DNA of 64,000 nt from Geotrypetes seraphini. Lineage: Eukaryota; Chordata; Amphibia; Gymnophiona; Dermophiidae. The notes beneath the pieces were generated by a model. It searched no databases, was not told where the DNA came from, and saw nothing but the letters and a program-made list of their open reading frames with translations. The translations under genes were made by a program, and so were the position numbers. Shown in pieces: positions 54,852 to 64,000 of the stretch. The DNA is taken from NCBI RefSeq assembly GCF_902459505.1, contig NC_047095.1, positions 114,949,380-115,013,379 of the forward strand, given 5' to 3'. Numbering within the stretch: the first letter of the stretch is position 1; each line of letters begins with the position of its first letter.

Positions 54852-56479
54852 GGGCTAGATTCACTAAGCAAACCGATCGTGTACCAATCGGTTTGCAACC
54901 CCTTTACTATCAAATTTCCATCCGGCCTGATTCACTTACCTCTTCTGAGATCCGCTTCGAATCCGTGCATGCAAATTGGACAGCGACCCAATTCACTACA
55001 CAAAATTTCGGACCCGACTTGGTTGTCCAATCACCTGAAGAAGCGACTGCTGGGGACCAGTCGAAAACATCTTTCCCACTGGAAGCTCTGCTCTCCTGCC
55101 TGCTCGCCCCGAATGCTGCCCTGCTCTGCCTCGATCTTCCCCGAGTCTCTCCTGCCGCATCGCCGTTCTCCTGTCCTTCTCCGAAGCTCTCCTGCCCTTT
55201 CCTGCCCAGCGAGCTCCTGGTTTTAACCCATGGGTTAAAACCACAGATTCCCTGGCCTATGTAAAAAAGCTGCACTGTCCCGAAGTCCTGTTTTCTGCCC
55301 CGAAGTCCTGCTGCCCTGCACTGCCCTTCCCCGCCCGGGAAGCCCATGGTTTTAACCTGCGAATTTAAAGCGGGTTAAAAACCACGGGCTCGCAGGGCTC
55401 AAAACTACTAAAAAAAAAAAAGTAAAAAGTAAAAAAAAATTAGATCGTGGGTCCGATGGACCAAAAGTTGAGAGCAGGAGGGGTGCTCGATCCATCCTGC
55501 TCTTAGGCTCACCAACCCCTCAGCCCTTCAGCCGAGCCGGGCCGGGTCAGTACACACCACCCATATCCAAGTTGGGAGCAGGAGGGGTGCTCAGTCCCTC
55601 CTGCTCCTAGGTCTCCCACCCCCGGTCCCCCCTAGTCGGCCCAGGTGGTCGGGCCTGGCCCACCCACCCTGGTACCTGTAAAATAGTTGGGAGCAGGAGG
55701 GGTGCCCAGTCCCTCCTGCTCCTTGGGCAATGCTCCCCAACATTCCTCCTGCTCCTGAAGATTTTGGCGGTGCTTAGGAGCAGGAGGAGGGTCTGGGCAC
55801 CACTCCTGCTCCCGAAGATGTTGGGGAGCCTTGCCCAAGGAGCAGGAGGGACCGGGCACCCCTCCTGCTCCCAACTATTTTACAGGTACCACGTGGGTGG
55901 ACCAGGCCCGACTGCCTGGGCCGACCAGGGGTGGTTGGCCTAGGAGCAGGAGGGACTGAACACCCCTCTTGCTCACAACTTTTTGGTGCCGGGGGTGTGG
56001 GCTGTGCCGGGAGGGGGGTGAGGGCGAGGGAGGGCCATGCCGGTAGGTGGGGGGGCAGGGCATTTTTTTAAACGCTGAAGGCAGGAGGGAGTTGGTATCC
56101 CTCCTGCTTTTTTCTCGGGTGGGGGGGGGGGTGCAGCAGGGCAGGCAGGAGAGATTGGGGCTTGGGGGGGTGTCGGGCAGATCTCTCTTGCCTGCTCCCG
56201 GATTCTCCTGATCTCTGCCGTCGTTCTCCACAGTGCAGGCCTGCTGTAGCAGAGAGCAGGACAGTCCGGGAGCAAGAGAGATCTGGGCTGAGCCCTAACA
56301 GCAGTGATAGGAGGCTGCTTCTCCTGTCACTACTGTCAGGGTGTGCGCATGAGCGGGGATCGCTCTGGCCGTTGGTAGGGGGCTTACTAACGATCGTTTC
56401 CATTTGCATGCAGGCCTGTACTGAATCAGTCTGCCGGCATGCAATAGGAAACGGTTTGGAGGTTTAGTGAATCCTGCCC
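54852..56479. mobile_element. Non-autonomous TIR element, copy B partner of 8250-9801
   Basis: Same termini as in copy A. The middle differs: 55635-55930 is an inverted repeat (arms of about 110-130 bases around 'cctgctcctgaagattttgg') that copy A lacks; copy A has a different segment there. Confidence 0.7.
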
Positions 56480-56892
56480 CATGACCCTTCCTCACATTCT
56501 GAGACTCGAATCCCATCTCTGTCACTCTCACTGTGTCACCAAACGCTCCTCACATTCACAGACTCTATTTCAACGTCCATCATTCTTAGTTTCACTGAGA
56601 CTCCTCTTCATATTCACAGGCTCTGATTCCACATTTTCAGCTATTAATGAAACTTCATTCTTTTCTTTGAAATTGATGAAATGATTTAATTGTTCTTATT
56701 AATATTTTTTACCCTTATATTGCTTCAACAGTACATTTTCTCTTATGTGGTTAATGCTCGGTATGTCTAGCAGCACTATGTAAGTCTGGAAAATCAGATC
56801 CCAGTTTTTATATGAGCCTGAACTCCAAAGCTCTCCAAAGCAGTCAATGAAATCAGCTCCCAGATTAAATATCAGACCCCTGAGCCCAGCTC
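56480..56892. other. 3' flank and 3'UTR of TRIM copy B
   Basis: Partner of 9805-10205; no repeat or other gene. Confidence 0.5.
56685..56690 (-). terminator. Possible polyadenylation signal of the second TRIM gene (ATTAAA)
   Basis: Same hexamer and position relative to the stop codon as in copy A. Confidence 0.28.
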
Positions 56893-57437
56893 TCACTCCC
56901 AGTCTGGCACTGGTCGGATTTTCAGAGCTCCGGCATTTTTACCTTTTTCATTGAGAGAAGGACTGAAATATGGACGGAGTTTCTCAGAGAAGGTATCAGT
57001 GAAGGTGAAGAGATGGGATTTATTATCTGCATTGTAAAATGAGACCTTTCCTGCCTCATAGTCCAGGAAAATCCCCACTGCCCGGGGTCTCACACTCAGG
57101 GGGAGCAGGGTGCTGGGGGAGGTGAGGGCCTTATATTCACCTCCATTGCTCAGCCATATTACCCAGTATCCTTCCTCTGGTATCGCTGTGATCTTCCCCT
57201 TCCTGTCCACAGAATCTTTACAAACCCCAAAATCCCAGTCAGTCTTGTCTCCCACCTCCACCTCCCAGTAATGTCTCCCCGAGGTGAAGCTCTCAAACCC
57301 CAGGACACAGACACAATAATCAAATCTCTGGGGATTGTCAGGCAGCTTCTGTTTTGTGTCTCCATGTCTGACACTTTTCTGATCCTCAGACAGGATGAGA
57401 CGAGTATGAGCAATTTCAGGATCCAGAGACACATTCA
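56893..57437 (-). CDS. PRY-SPRY terminal exon of a second, tandem TRIM paralog (partial gene)
   Basis: This is an intact 545-nt SPRY exon with the same acceptor (CTGCAG|) and stop as copy A. It encodes NVSLDPEIAHTRLILSEDQK to IRPVPDWE and differs from copy A at 26 residues. It lies upstream of exon 1 of the first gene on the same strand, so it cannot be an alternative last exon of that gene. Its own RING, B-box and coiled-coil exons should lie past the right edge, since 57.4-64 kb corresponds to intron 6 of copy A. That the whole gene is functional is inferred. Confidence 0.85.
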
Positions 57438-58307
57438 CTGCAGGGAGGAGACACATTAATAAACATGAGCAGAGACTTTCCATTGGCTCCTCATATACCA
57501 ACCTCTACTCTCATTGGTAGGTTCCACAGTCACTTAGCTAGTGAGAGACACTCTGCCATTGGCTATTCCTGACAAAAACTTGCAGATAAACAGTGTTTTT
57601 AGTTACCAAAGCTGTAATTTTGTCCTATGAGTCTCCTAAATGAAACAAGGATTCTAATTGGCTGACTCACTCACCAGCTGCATATAGCAAGTCTCCTCAT
57701 TGGTCCCTCATGTTCCCATAACAGTATTTCATCTCCCTCAGCTCTCACTAATTCTCTATATGGCTGCAGTTTTGCTCACAGTGTTTCCAGAGTCAATAAT
57801 TAATTAGTATAGAATCCACTGTGGAATTTTATTAGCTGGGCTTGTTCTGCAGTTTTCCCTTTTGAACAATTTTCCCCTTTGCAGAAGTGTTTTCAGTGGT
57901 TCATAATATTCCTGAAGCCCATCAATGAGAAAAGATGAATCACATTTTACACAATAAATTATTGCACACCCAGGATATATCTTTCTGGAGTCATGTCGTT
58001 AATTAATTATTAAAGGCTTTCCAAAGTTAGGATTATACAAACTATAACAAAAAGCTCTTGCTTTTATAGGCCTGTTTTCTGTGCAGTAGCATTCTAGAGA
58101 AAACAAATTAATAGTTTTACCTGGACATTAAAACAACACTATAACTACGGGACCACCAGTAAAATTTCTTTTTTCATTTGTTTTCAAATGGGGAGCTGTA
58201 TTAGGGACCCTTTTACTAAAGCTTAATGCATGCTACAAAACGGACTTCTTAGCATTTAGTGCATGCTAATTCCATTAATCTGCACTATTTATTAAAAGGA
58301 TCCCTTA
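57438..58307 (-). other. Intron next to the SPRY exon, copy B
   Basis: Partner of 10751-11624; unique-looking sequence without a gene. Confidence 0.6.
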
Positions 58308-58323
58308 GCCCAGTGTAGTTCTT

Positions 58324-59506
58324 TTTTTAAAAAAATTCTTTATTGATTTTCCAAATATTAACAGTGCAATACACAAGTAAATAAACATATAATAAATCAA
58401 GAAAAGCACATTCAATTTCAGGAGATTTGGGAGCCATTAACAAAATATTGTAATGATTGACTATTATTTTTCCCCTTAAAAATGCACATCCAGGATGGAG
58501 GGGGGGAAGGGATTTTTATTTGAATATTAAATAAGGTATATAGGAATGGGGTTTATGGTAGGTTTTCTTGAATTTAAAGAATGTTATTGATTAGGGGGGA
58601 GGGGGGATAAATTCTGATATGGATTTTAACAGAATATTAAGTGTTGTATTTGAGTTTAAAATGTTATAATTGCTGTTACACTTATTGTAAATAAATAAAG
58701 AATTGGAAAAAAAGAAAAGCACATTCATCTTACAGACATACATGAGCAACCATTTTATCCCACCCACCCAATGACTAATCAATAAAAACACAAATACATA
58801 GGTTCTTTCAATAACCTTTCCCTATTTAAAATAGTATTGTAATCCCACCCTGGATGTATATACTCAAAGGGCTAAAATTAAGATAGAAATAACCCCCACC
58901 CCCACCCTCTCACCCTTCCCTGGATGTGTGTGGAAATAAAAATTAAAGACAACTATAATGAAGTAATAAAAGACGTCAACGGGCCCCAAACTAGTTTAAA
59001 TAAATTGTTATGCCCCAACATGTCAGCATTCATTTTCTCATGTTTCTAAGGAGATTTCCTCTGAGGCCTTGATTTGGAAATATTCATTCATTTTTAATTG
59101 AAATTCTTCAAGAAAGTTGGAGTCCGCATGCAATGTATTATTAAATCTCCACACAGGTCTACTACAATCTTGCTCAGCAAACTTAAATTTAATCCAAACT
59201 CCACCATAGTCTGACAAAATAATACTACCACTGGCTGCTTCTAATGTAGTAGTGGCGGGGGACTTTAACGCTGTTATGGACCCATTGTTGGACAAAAACC
59301 TCAGTAAAATACTAAAGTCATTAGGGTTAGATAACTTGGTACAATCCTGTGGATTGAAAAATATATGGCGGATCCTTCATTTTGATGCTCGGGAATTTTC
59401 TTTTTCCTCCCATGTTCATAAATCATTCTCACGAATAGACACACGTTTTTGTTTCGAATCAATTAGTACAGCAGGTAACAAAAGCCACCATAGATCCAAT
59501 TATTTT
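58324..59506 (-). mobile_element. L1 insertion with 5' inversion and 16-bp target duplication
   Basis: GCCCAGTGTAGTTCTT flanks it at 58308-58323 and 59507-59522. The left end is a minus-strand 3' end (T run, AATAAAGAAT). At 59040-59240 the minus strand encodes SDYGGVWIKFKFAEQD, the region just after the L1 endonuclease. At 59240-59506 the plus strand encodes the endonuclease end: VVAGDFNAVMDPLLDK to SFSRIDTRF. The two neighbouring parts of ORF2 lie head to head, as in twin priming. A plus-strand L1 tail is nested at 58415-58713. Confidence 0.8.
58415..58713 (+). mobile_element. Nested 5'-truncated L1 3' end with 14-bp target duplication
   Basis: GAAAAGCACATTCA occurs at 58401-58414 and 58714-58727. 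The 3' end reads AATAAATAAAGAATTGG plus a short A tail. It is present in copy A too, so older than the duplication. Confidence 0.8.
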
Positions 59507-59522
59507 GCCCAGTGTAGTTCTT

Positions 59523-60765
59523 AATAAAATCATTACCCACACTAATTCAGCCAGCAGCAGTCAGCAATTTTTTTAAGCGCTGATAGCCGCCAGCTAAACT
59601 ATGCCCTGACATTCAGTGCTGGGCCATGTCCATCCACCAACATTGAATAAGGGCATAACTTTAGGCAGCCAGGCTGCCCAGAAGTTTGAGGACCCAGCCC
59701 AGAATGTCCTCTCCGACGTCAGAATTGACGTCGGGAAGAAGACTTCCGGGTGCCAGTAGTGGCAGCAGAGGGAGGCTTTTGTTTTCCAGGGGGGGGGAAG
59801 GAGGTAGGCTGGCTAGCTGGCTCTGGCGGAGGGAGGTAGATAGGCAGGATTTGGGGGAGGCAGGCAGGCAGGCTCTGGGGGACGTAGGCAGGCAGGCTGG
59901 CTGACTTTGGGGGAGGCAGGCAGGTAGGCTCTGGGGGAAATAGGCAGGCAGGCTGGCTGGCTCTGGGGGAAGTAGGCAGGCAGACTAGCTGACTTTGGGG
60001 GAGACAGGCAGGCAGGCTCTGGGGGAGATAAGCAGGCTGGCTGGCTCTGGGGGAGATAGGCAGGCAGACTGGCTGACTTTGGGGGAGACAGGCAGACTGG
60101 CTTTGGGGGAGGTAGGCCGGCAGGCTTTTTGGGAGGGGATGGGACAAAGGCTAGAAGGCACTGAGGGGGACATAGGAAGGAGGGATGAAGGAAGGAGAGA
60201 AAACGGCAGAGAAGGGGGGGGGTTGTAAGTAGAAGAAAGACTAGAGAGATAAAGGCCTGGACCAAAGGGGAAAGACAGGAGGCAGAAGCAGGACTTTGGG
60301 AGGTGAAGACAGAGGGGGAGAGCCCCTGAGGAAGAGCAGAGAGAGGCAAGATCATAACAGAGGAGGGAGAGAGGGAGACCTGGAACAAAGGTACAAAGGA
60401 GAACTGACACTGGATCTGGGAGCACTAAGGACATAGGAAGGAGGCACGGGGGCACTAAGGACATAGGAAGGAGGCACTGGGGGCACTAAGGACATAGGAA
60501 AGAGGCACTGGGGGCACTAAGTACATAGGAAGGAGGCGCTGGGGACACTAAGGACATAGGAAGGCACTGGGGCATAGGATATAGGATATAGGAAGGAAGG
60601 AGGGAGGGAATAGAAAGGGACAATTGTTCGGCTTGAGTGCAGAAAGAAATGAAAAATAGGATGCACAGTCAGAGGAAACGCAACCAGAGACTTATGAAAT
60701 CACCAGACAGCAAAGGTAGGAAAAGTGATTTTATTTTTAATTTTGTGATAAAAATGTGTCAGTTT
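59523..60765. other. GC-rich copy-B segment with tandem repeats, missing from copy A
   Basis: Contains a G-rich array (59800-60130) of 'gggggaggtaggcaggcagg' units and a 35-bp array (60425-60560). No gene. The equivalent place in copy A is occupied by the DIRS element. Confidence 0.6.
59800..60130 (+). repeat. Imprecise GGCAGGCAGGCTGGCT minisatellite
   Basis: About eight units of 30-60 bp with 'ctggctctgggggag' and 'ctgactttgggggag' alternating. Long ORFs on the other strand are a by-product of the period. Confidence 0.75.
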
Positions 60766-62454
60766 TGAAAATTTATATCTGCTGTCTATATTTTGCACTA
60801 TATTTGTCTATTTTTCTATAGTTAAAGAGGTGACATGGTTGAAAACCCCCCAAATATAAATGATAATTAACATTTTCTCTGCGTATAGGGTGCTTTGTGA
60901 TTTTTTAAAATTTTATGGTTACCATTATGAAATAATAAGATATTGTGTGTACATGAAAAATGAATGGAAGAAATTGGGGCGGAGCTAGGGCGGTATTGGG
61001 GGCGGGACTGAATATTAATAGATGTTCCATTTTGATGAAAAAAATAAATGGTCACGTTAGTTATCCTATATTCACTTACTCATCATATGCAGGCTACTTA
61101 TACCTTGGGATGTGGGTGGCCAGGCAAGAGGGTCTTTCATGTCAGCAAAGGGAAACGGAGTGGGAGAAAAGGCATTTGGGAGGGTGGGAGAGAGTAAGAG
61201 GGCTTTTTTTTTCTTTGAAAAAAAGAAAAACATAGTTATGCAGGCCCCGGCCCAATATTCTGCCGGGGCCCAAATCATCCTGCTCATCTTATGTGGGCCC
61301 TGGCAGAGTATTTAAATACAATTTAATATTTAATACTAGAGAAAGAAAAGAGCCTTCAAATTTTCTTACTTTGTGACTTTTTTCTAGAAGAACACATTTG
61401 TAAATGCTCACTTTATTGAAGTTTGGTTGGTTTATTTTCATATTGCACACTTTGATTTTATGTTGTTGAAAAACATTTCTGGAAGCTGACATATTTCAAT
61501 AACTTCAGAATAAAAAGCTTTCCTTTATCCATTCACTTTGATCCCAGAATCCCTTTTCTGCTTTTCTTTGTTTTTTGTAACTGCCTTCCTGCGTCACCTG
61601 TCCATTTAACAATTTATTCTCATCTCTCTGTCCTTTCCAGCATCTGTCCCCTCCCTCTCCCCCCCCCCCATTTCTATCCTGAGCTTCTCCTCTTTATGTC
61701 CCTCTCCATTCCCCTGCATCCATCACCATTATCAGACTCATCCCTTTTCAAGCAATGCCCCTGTGCCTAGCAGTCCTTTTATACCTAAGGTGACCATATG
61801 TCCCGTTTTCAACGTGACAGTCCTATTTTCGGAACAACCGTCCCATTATCCTGATCCACCGCTTCGGGACACTGAAATGTCCCGTTTTCAAGGACAGCAT
61901 CCCGAAGCTATGCGCAGGGACACCAGGACGGGCAATCACTTTCCCTCCCTGCTGCACCGATTCAAACCATGGTCCGCTGCCGCTGCTTCTTCTTATGTCT
62001 TCCCTTGCCTTTTTCCCAACACCGAAGCCTGCCTGCCTGGCTACCTCCTTCCTTCCCTCCAGTGCCTGATTCAACCCCCTCCCCACGGATTCAACCCCCC
62101 AGCCCAACTGCGTACCGCCGCAGCCTGCCTCCCTGCCACGCCGATTCAAACCCTGGTCCGCCGCCACTCCTTAATGCCTTCTTCCCAACGTCAATTTTGA
62201 CGTCTGAGATGAAGTTCCGGGCCAACCAATCGCTGCCTGGCTAGCCCGGAACTTCCTCTGAAGAAGGCAAGAAGCAGCGGCGGTGGACCAGGGTTTGAAT
62301 TGGTGCTGCAGGGAGGCAGGCTGCGGCGGTACATGGATGGGTGGGGGGGGAGTTTGAATCCGTGGGGGGGGGGGGGGTGAATCAGATACTGGAGGGAGGG
62401 AAGGAGGTAGGCAGGCAGGCTTCGGGGGAGGGGTAAAGGCAAGGGAAGACATAG
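60766..62454. other. Copy B non-coding block with repeated TIR-like modules
   Basis: 60766-61060 matches 16530-16920; the same 'taatagatgt..ttttgatgaa' module recurs at 62893, so 61060-62840 is a copy-B insertion or a loss in A. 61785-61920 holds 'ggtgaccatatgtcccgttt', the end of a common TIR repeat. Confidence 0.45.
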
Positions 62455-62795
62455 GAAGGAGGCACTGGGGGCACTATGGACATGGAAAGGAGGCACTGGG
62501 GGCACTAAGGACACAGGGCAGAAGCACTGGGGGCACTATGGACATGGAAAGGAGGCACTGGGGGCACTAAGGACACAGAACAGAGGCACTGGGGGCACTA
62601 TGGACATGGAAAGAAGGCACTGGGGGCACTAAGGACACAGGACAGAGGCACTGGGGGCACTATGGACATGGAAAGGAGGCACTGGGGGCACTAGACACAG
62701 AACAGAGGCACTGGGGGCATTATGGACATGGAAAGAAGGCACTGGGGGCACTAAGGACACAGGACAGAGGCACTGGGGGCACTATGGACATAGGA
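62455..62795 (+). repeat. 60-bp minisatellite (GGCACTGGGGGCACTA)
   Basis: Alternating half-units ending 'tatggacatggaaaggag' and 'aaggacacaggacagag', about 5.5 units of 59-60 bp, highly similar. Related half-units occur at 60425-60560. Confidence 0.85.
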
Positions 62796-64000
62796 AGGAA
62801 GGAGGGAGGGAATAGAAAGGGACAATTGTTGGGCCTGAGTGCTAGGGCAGGATTGGGGTGGGGCTAGGGCGGGATTGGGGGCGGGACTGACAATTAATAG
62901 ATGTCCCCTTTTGATGAAAAAATTAATGGTCACGTTATTTATACCCCTTTTCCAGTGGTCTTTCCTCATCAAGCATTCTTCTCCATGTCTGTCCATCACC
63001 ATGCCCAGCATTGGTTTAGTGTCCCTGTCTTTATGCTCAGTCCCCATCTAGGATCTCTTCTTCTTTCTGTGCTTCTCATTGTGTAGTATCTTCCAACCCT
63101 GAGCCAATCTCTCTCCCGTACCTCCTCAAGTCTACATCTGTCACTCATCCATCTCACTGTCAATCTCCCCTGTCCCCTCACAGGTCAGAATCTACCCCCC
63201 CACAACATTCACAACCAGCATCTCACACTATCTCTCCCTATCCCACTGAGCCACCCTGCACCCCCCCCAAGCCAGCATGTCTGTTCTCATTCTTTCCTAG
63301 CCAGCTCTTTGTCTTCTCCTTATCCTTCCTGAGGCTATTTGAAAAGAGAAAGGAGGGGCTCTAGGCACCTGAGCCAATCAGGCCTTAGGCCCCTCCCCAG
63401 TGCACCGGGAAGGGGCAAGCTCACCTCATTTCGATGGAGGTGGGCCTGCTGGAAGGATGATGAGATGGATCATCTGACTATCATTAAAGTTTAGCGGGAG
63501 GAGGGTGGTCCAGGGAGGGGAGGTTCCGCACGTCCTGATGGTCATCGTGATATCTACGGTGGAGAGTAGGGGGTTTCCAGCAGGAGGGATTAGGCACCCT
63601 CCTGCCGGCAATCTTCAGGGGGGTGGAGGGTGTTCCAGCAGAAGGGATTGGGTATCCCCCCTGCTGCATTCGTTCAGGGCATCCCTTCTGCCGTATTCAT
63701 TTGGGGGAGGACGACTTGCGGCTCTAGCCGCGGCCGCTAACCTTATCGCAGCAGGGAGATCCCTTGCCGCGATAAGCTTAGTGGCTGCGTCTACAACAAC
63801 ATAATTTTCTAACCAGTGTCTGTAGCATAGAGAATCGGGTTTACTTTAGGCAGCCTTAGACCCAGTTCTATAGAGGACGACCGTCAGCTTCTGAGAGTGG
63901 GCGGCCTATAAAGAAACACCTGATTTAGGGTGCAATGTGACCGCGAGTCACTGCCAAGATGATTTCAATCACATTGGCGCATGAAACTGCAGCTCAGGCC
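62796..64000. other. GC-rich non-coding block, copy B
   Basis: Partner of 16790-17925, running to the window edge. 'gagccaatcaggcctt' and 'caggagggatt' modules, no gene. Confidence 0.45.

Larger units (their letters stand above)
49787..64000 (+). repeat. Segmental duplication, copy B
   Basis: This is the partner of 1-17925. The offset drifts from about 49.8 kb at the start to 46.7 kb at the SPRY exon and 46.1 kb at the end, because of copy-specific insertions. It carries the second TRIM SPRY exon. The repeat unit is therefore about one TRIM gene plus flanks, so a tandem TRIM array is likely. Confidence 0.92.

Noticed and set aside
56893-57437. Copy B SPRY exon as an alternative last exon of the first TRIM gene
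   Set aside because: It is upstream of that gene's exon 1 on the same strand, so normal splicing cannot reach it.
59719-60464. Cys/Pro/Leu-rich ORFs on the minus strand
   Set aside because: By-products of the G-rich minisatellite.
1-64000. CRISPR array, bacterial operon or riboswitch
   Set aside because: Spliced exons, LINEs, SINEs and poly-A tails show this is vertebrate DNA; tandem repeats found have no spacer pattern.

Overview
The window looks like intergenic and intronic DNA from a large, repeat-rich vertebrate genome. The best guess is an amphibian, probably a caecilian. That rests on the mix of repeats: CR1- and L2-clade LINEs, L1, DIRS elements, a MIR-like tRNA SINE and many TIR/MITE families. 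It also rests on a fish/amphibian/reptile-style C-IV TRIM gene. The organism is inferred, not proven.

The only clear host protein-coding sequence is TRIM. One complete gene lies on the minus strand, spread over about 30 kb. Exon 1 (RING and B-box) is at 39602-40006. Exons 2-6 are at 33478-33573, 32041-32271, 29675-29697, 26790-26908 and 26040-26060. The PRY-SPRY exon is at 10206-10750. Splice sites and phases agree throughout and give a 479-residue RING-B-box-coiled-coil-SPRY E3 ligase (TRIM39/TRIM27-like). A perfect interferon-stimulated response element sits 27-38 bases upstream of its start codon. A second, paralogous SPRY exon (56893-57437, minus) is the last exon of a tandem copy whose upstream exons lie beyond the right edge.

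The window is framed by a direct segmental duplication. Copy A (1 to about 17.9 kb) matches copy B (about 49.8 kb to the end) with an offset of roughly 46-50 kb. Introns differ by about 1.6 %, but the two SPRY exons differ by 6 %, almost entirely at amino-acid-changing sites, which suggests diversifying selection. Differences between the copies date several insertions after the duplication. In A only: an intact 4.8 kb L2-like LINE with tandem 5' promoter-like monomers, and a DIRS element. In B only: an ORF1-only L1 with a perfect 16-bp target duplication, and a MIR-like SINE.

Layout: 1-3.2 kb copy A repeats; 3.2-8.05 kb L2-like LINE; 8.05-12.3 kb TIR element, SPRY exon and L1; 12.3-16.5 kb DIRS; 16.5-18 kb end of visible copy A; 18.5-24.3 kb old DIRS inside a fold-back element; 24.3-40 kb TRIM introns full of CR1, L2 and MITE copies; 40-46.6 kb upstream MITEs and LINE tails; 46.8-48.6 kb giant palindromic transposon; 49-52.1 kb three-level nest of L1, TIR element and ORF1-only L1; 52.1-64 kb copy B with its SPRY exon, an inverted L1 and minisatellites.
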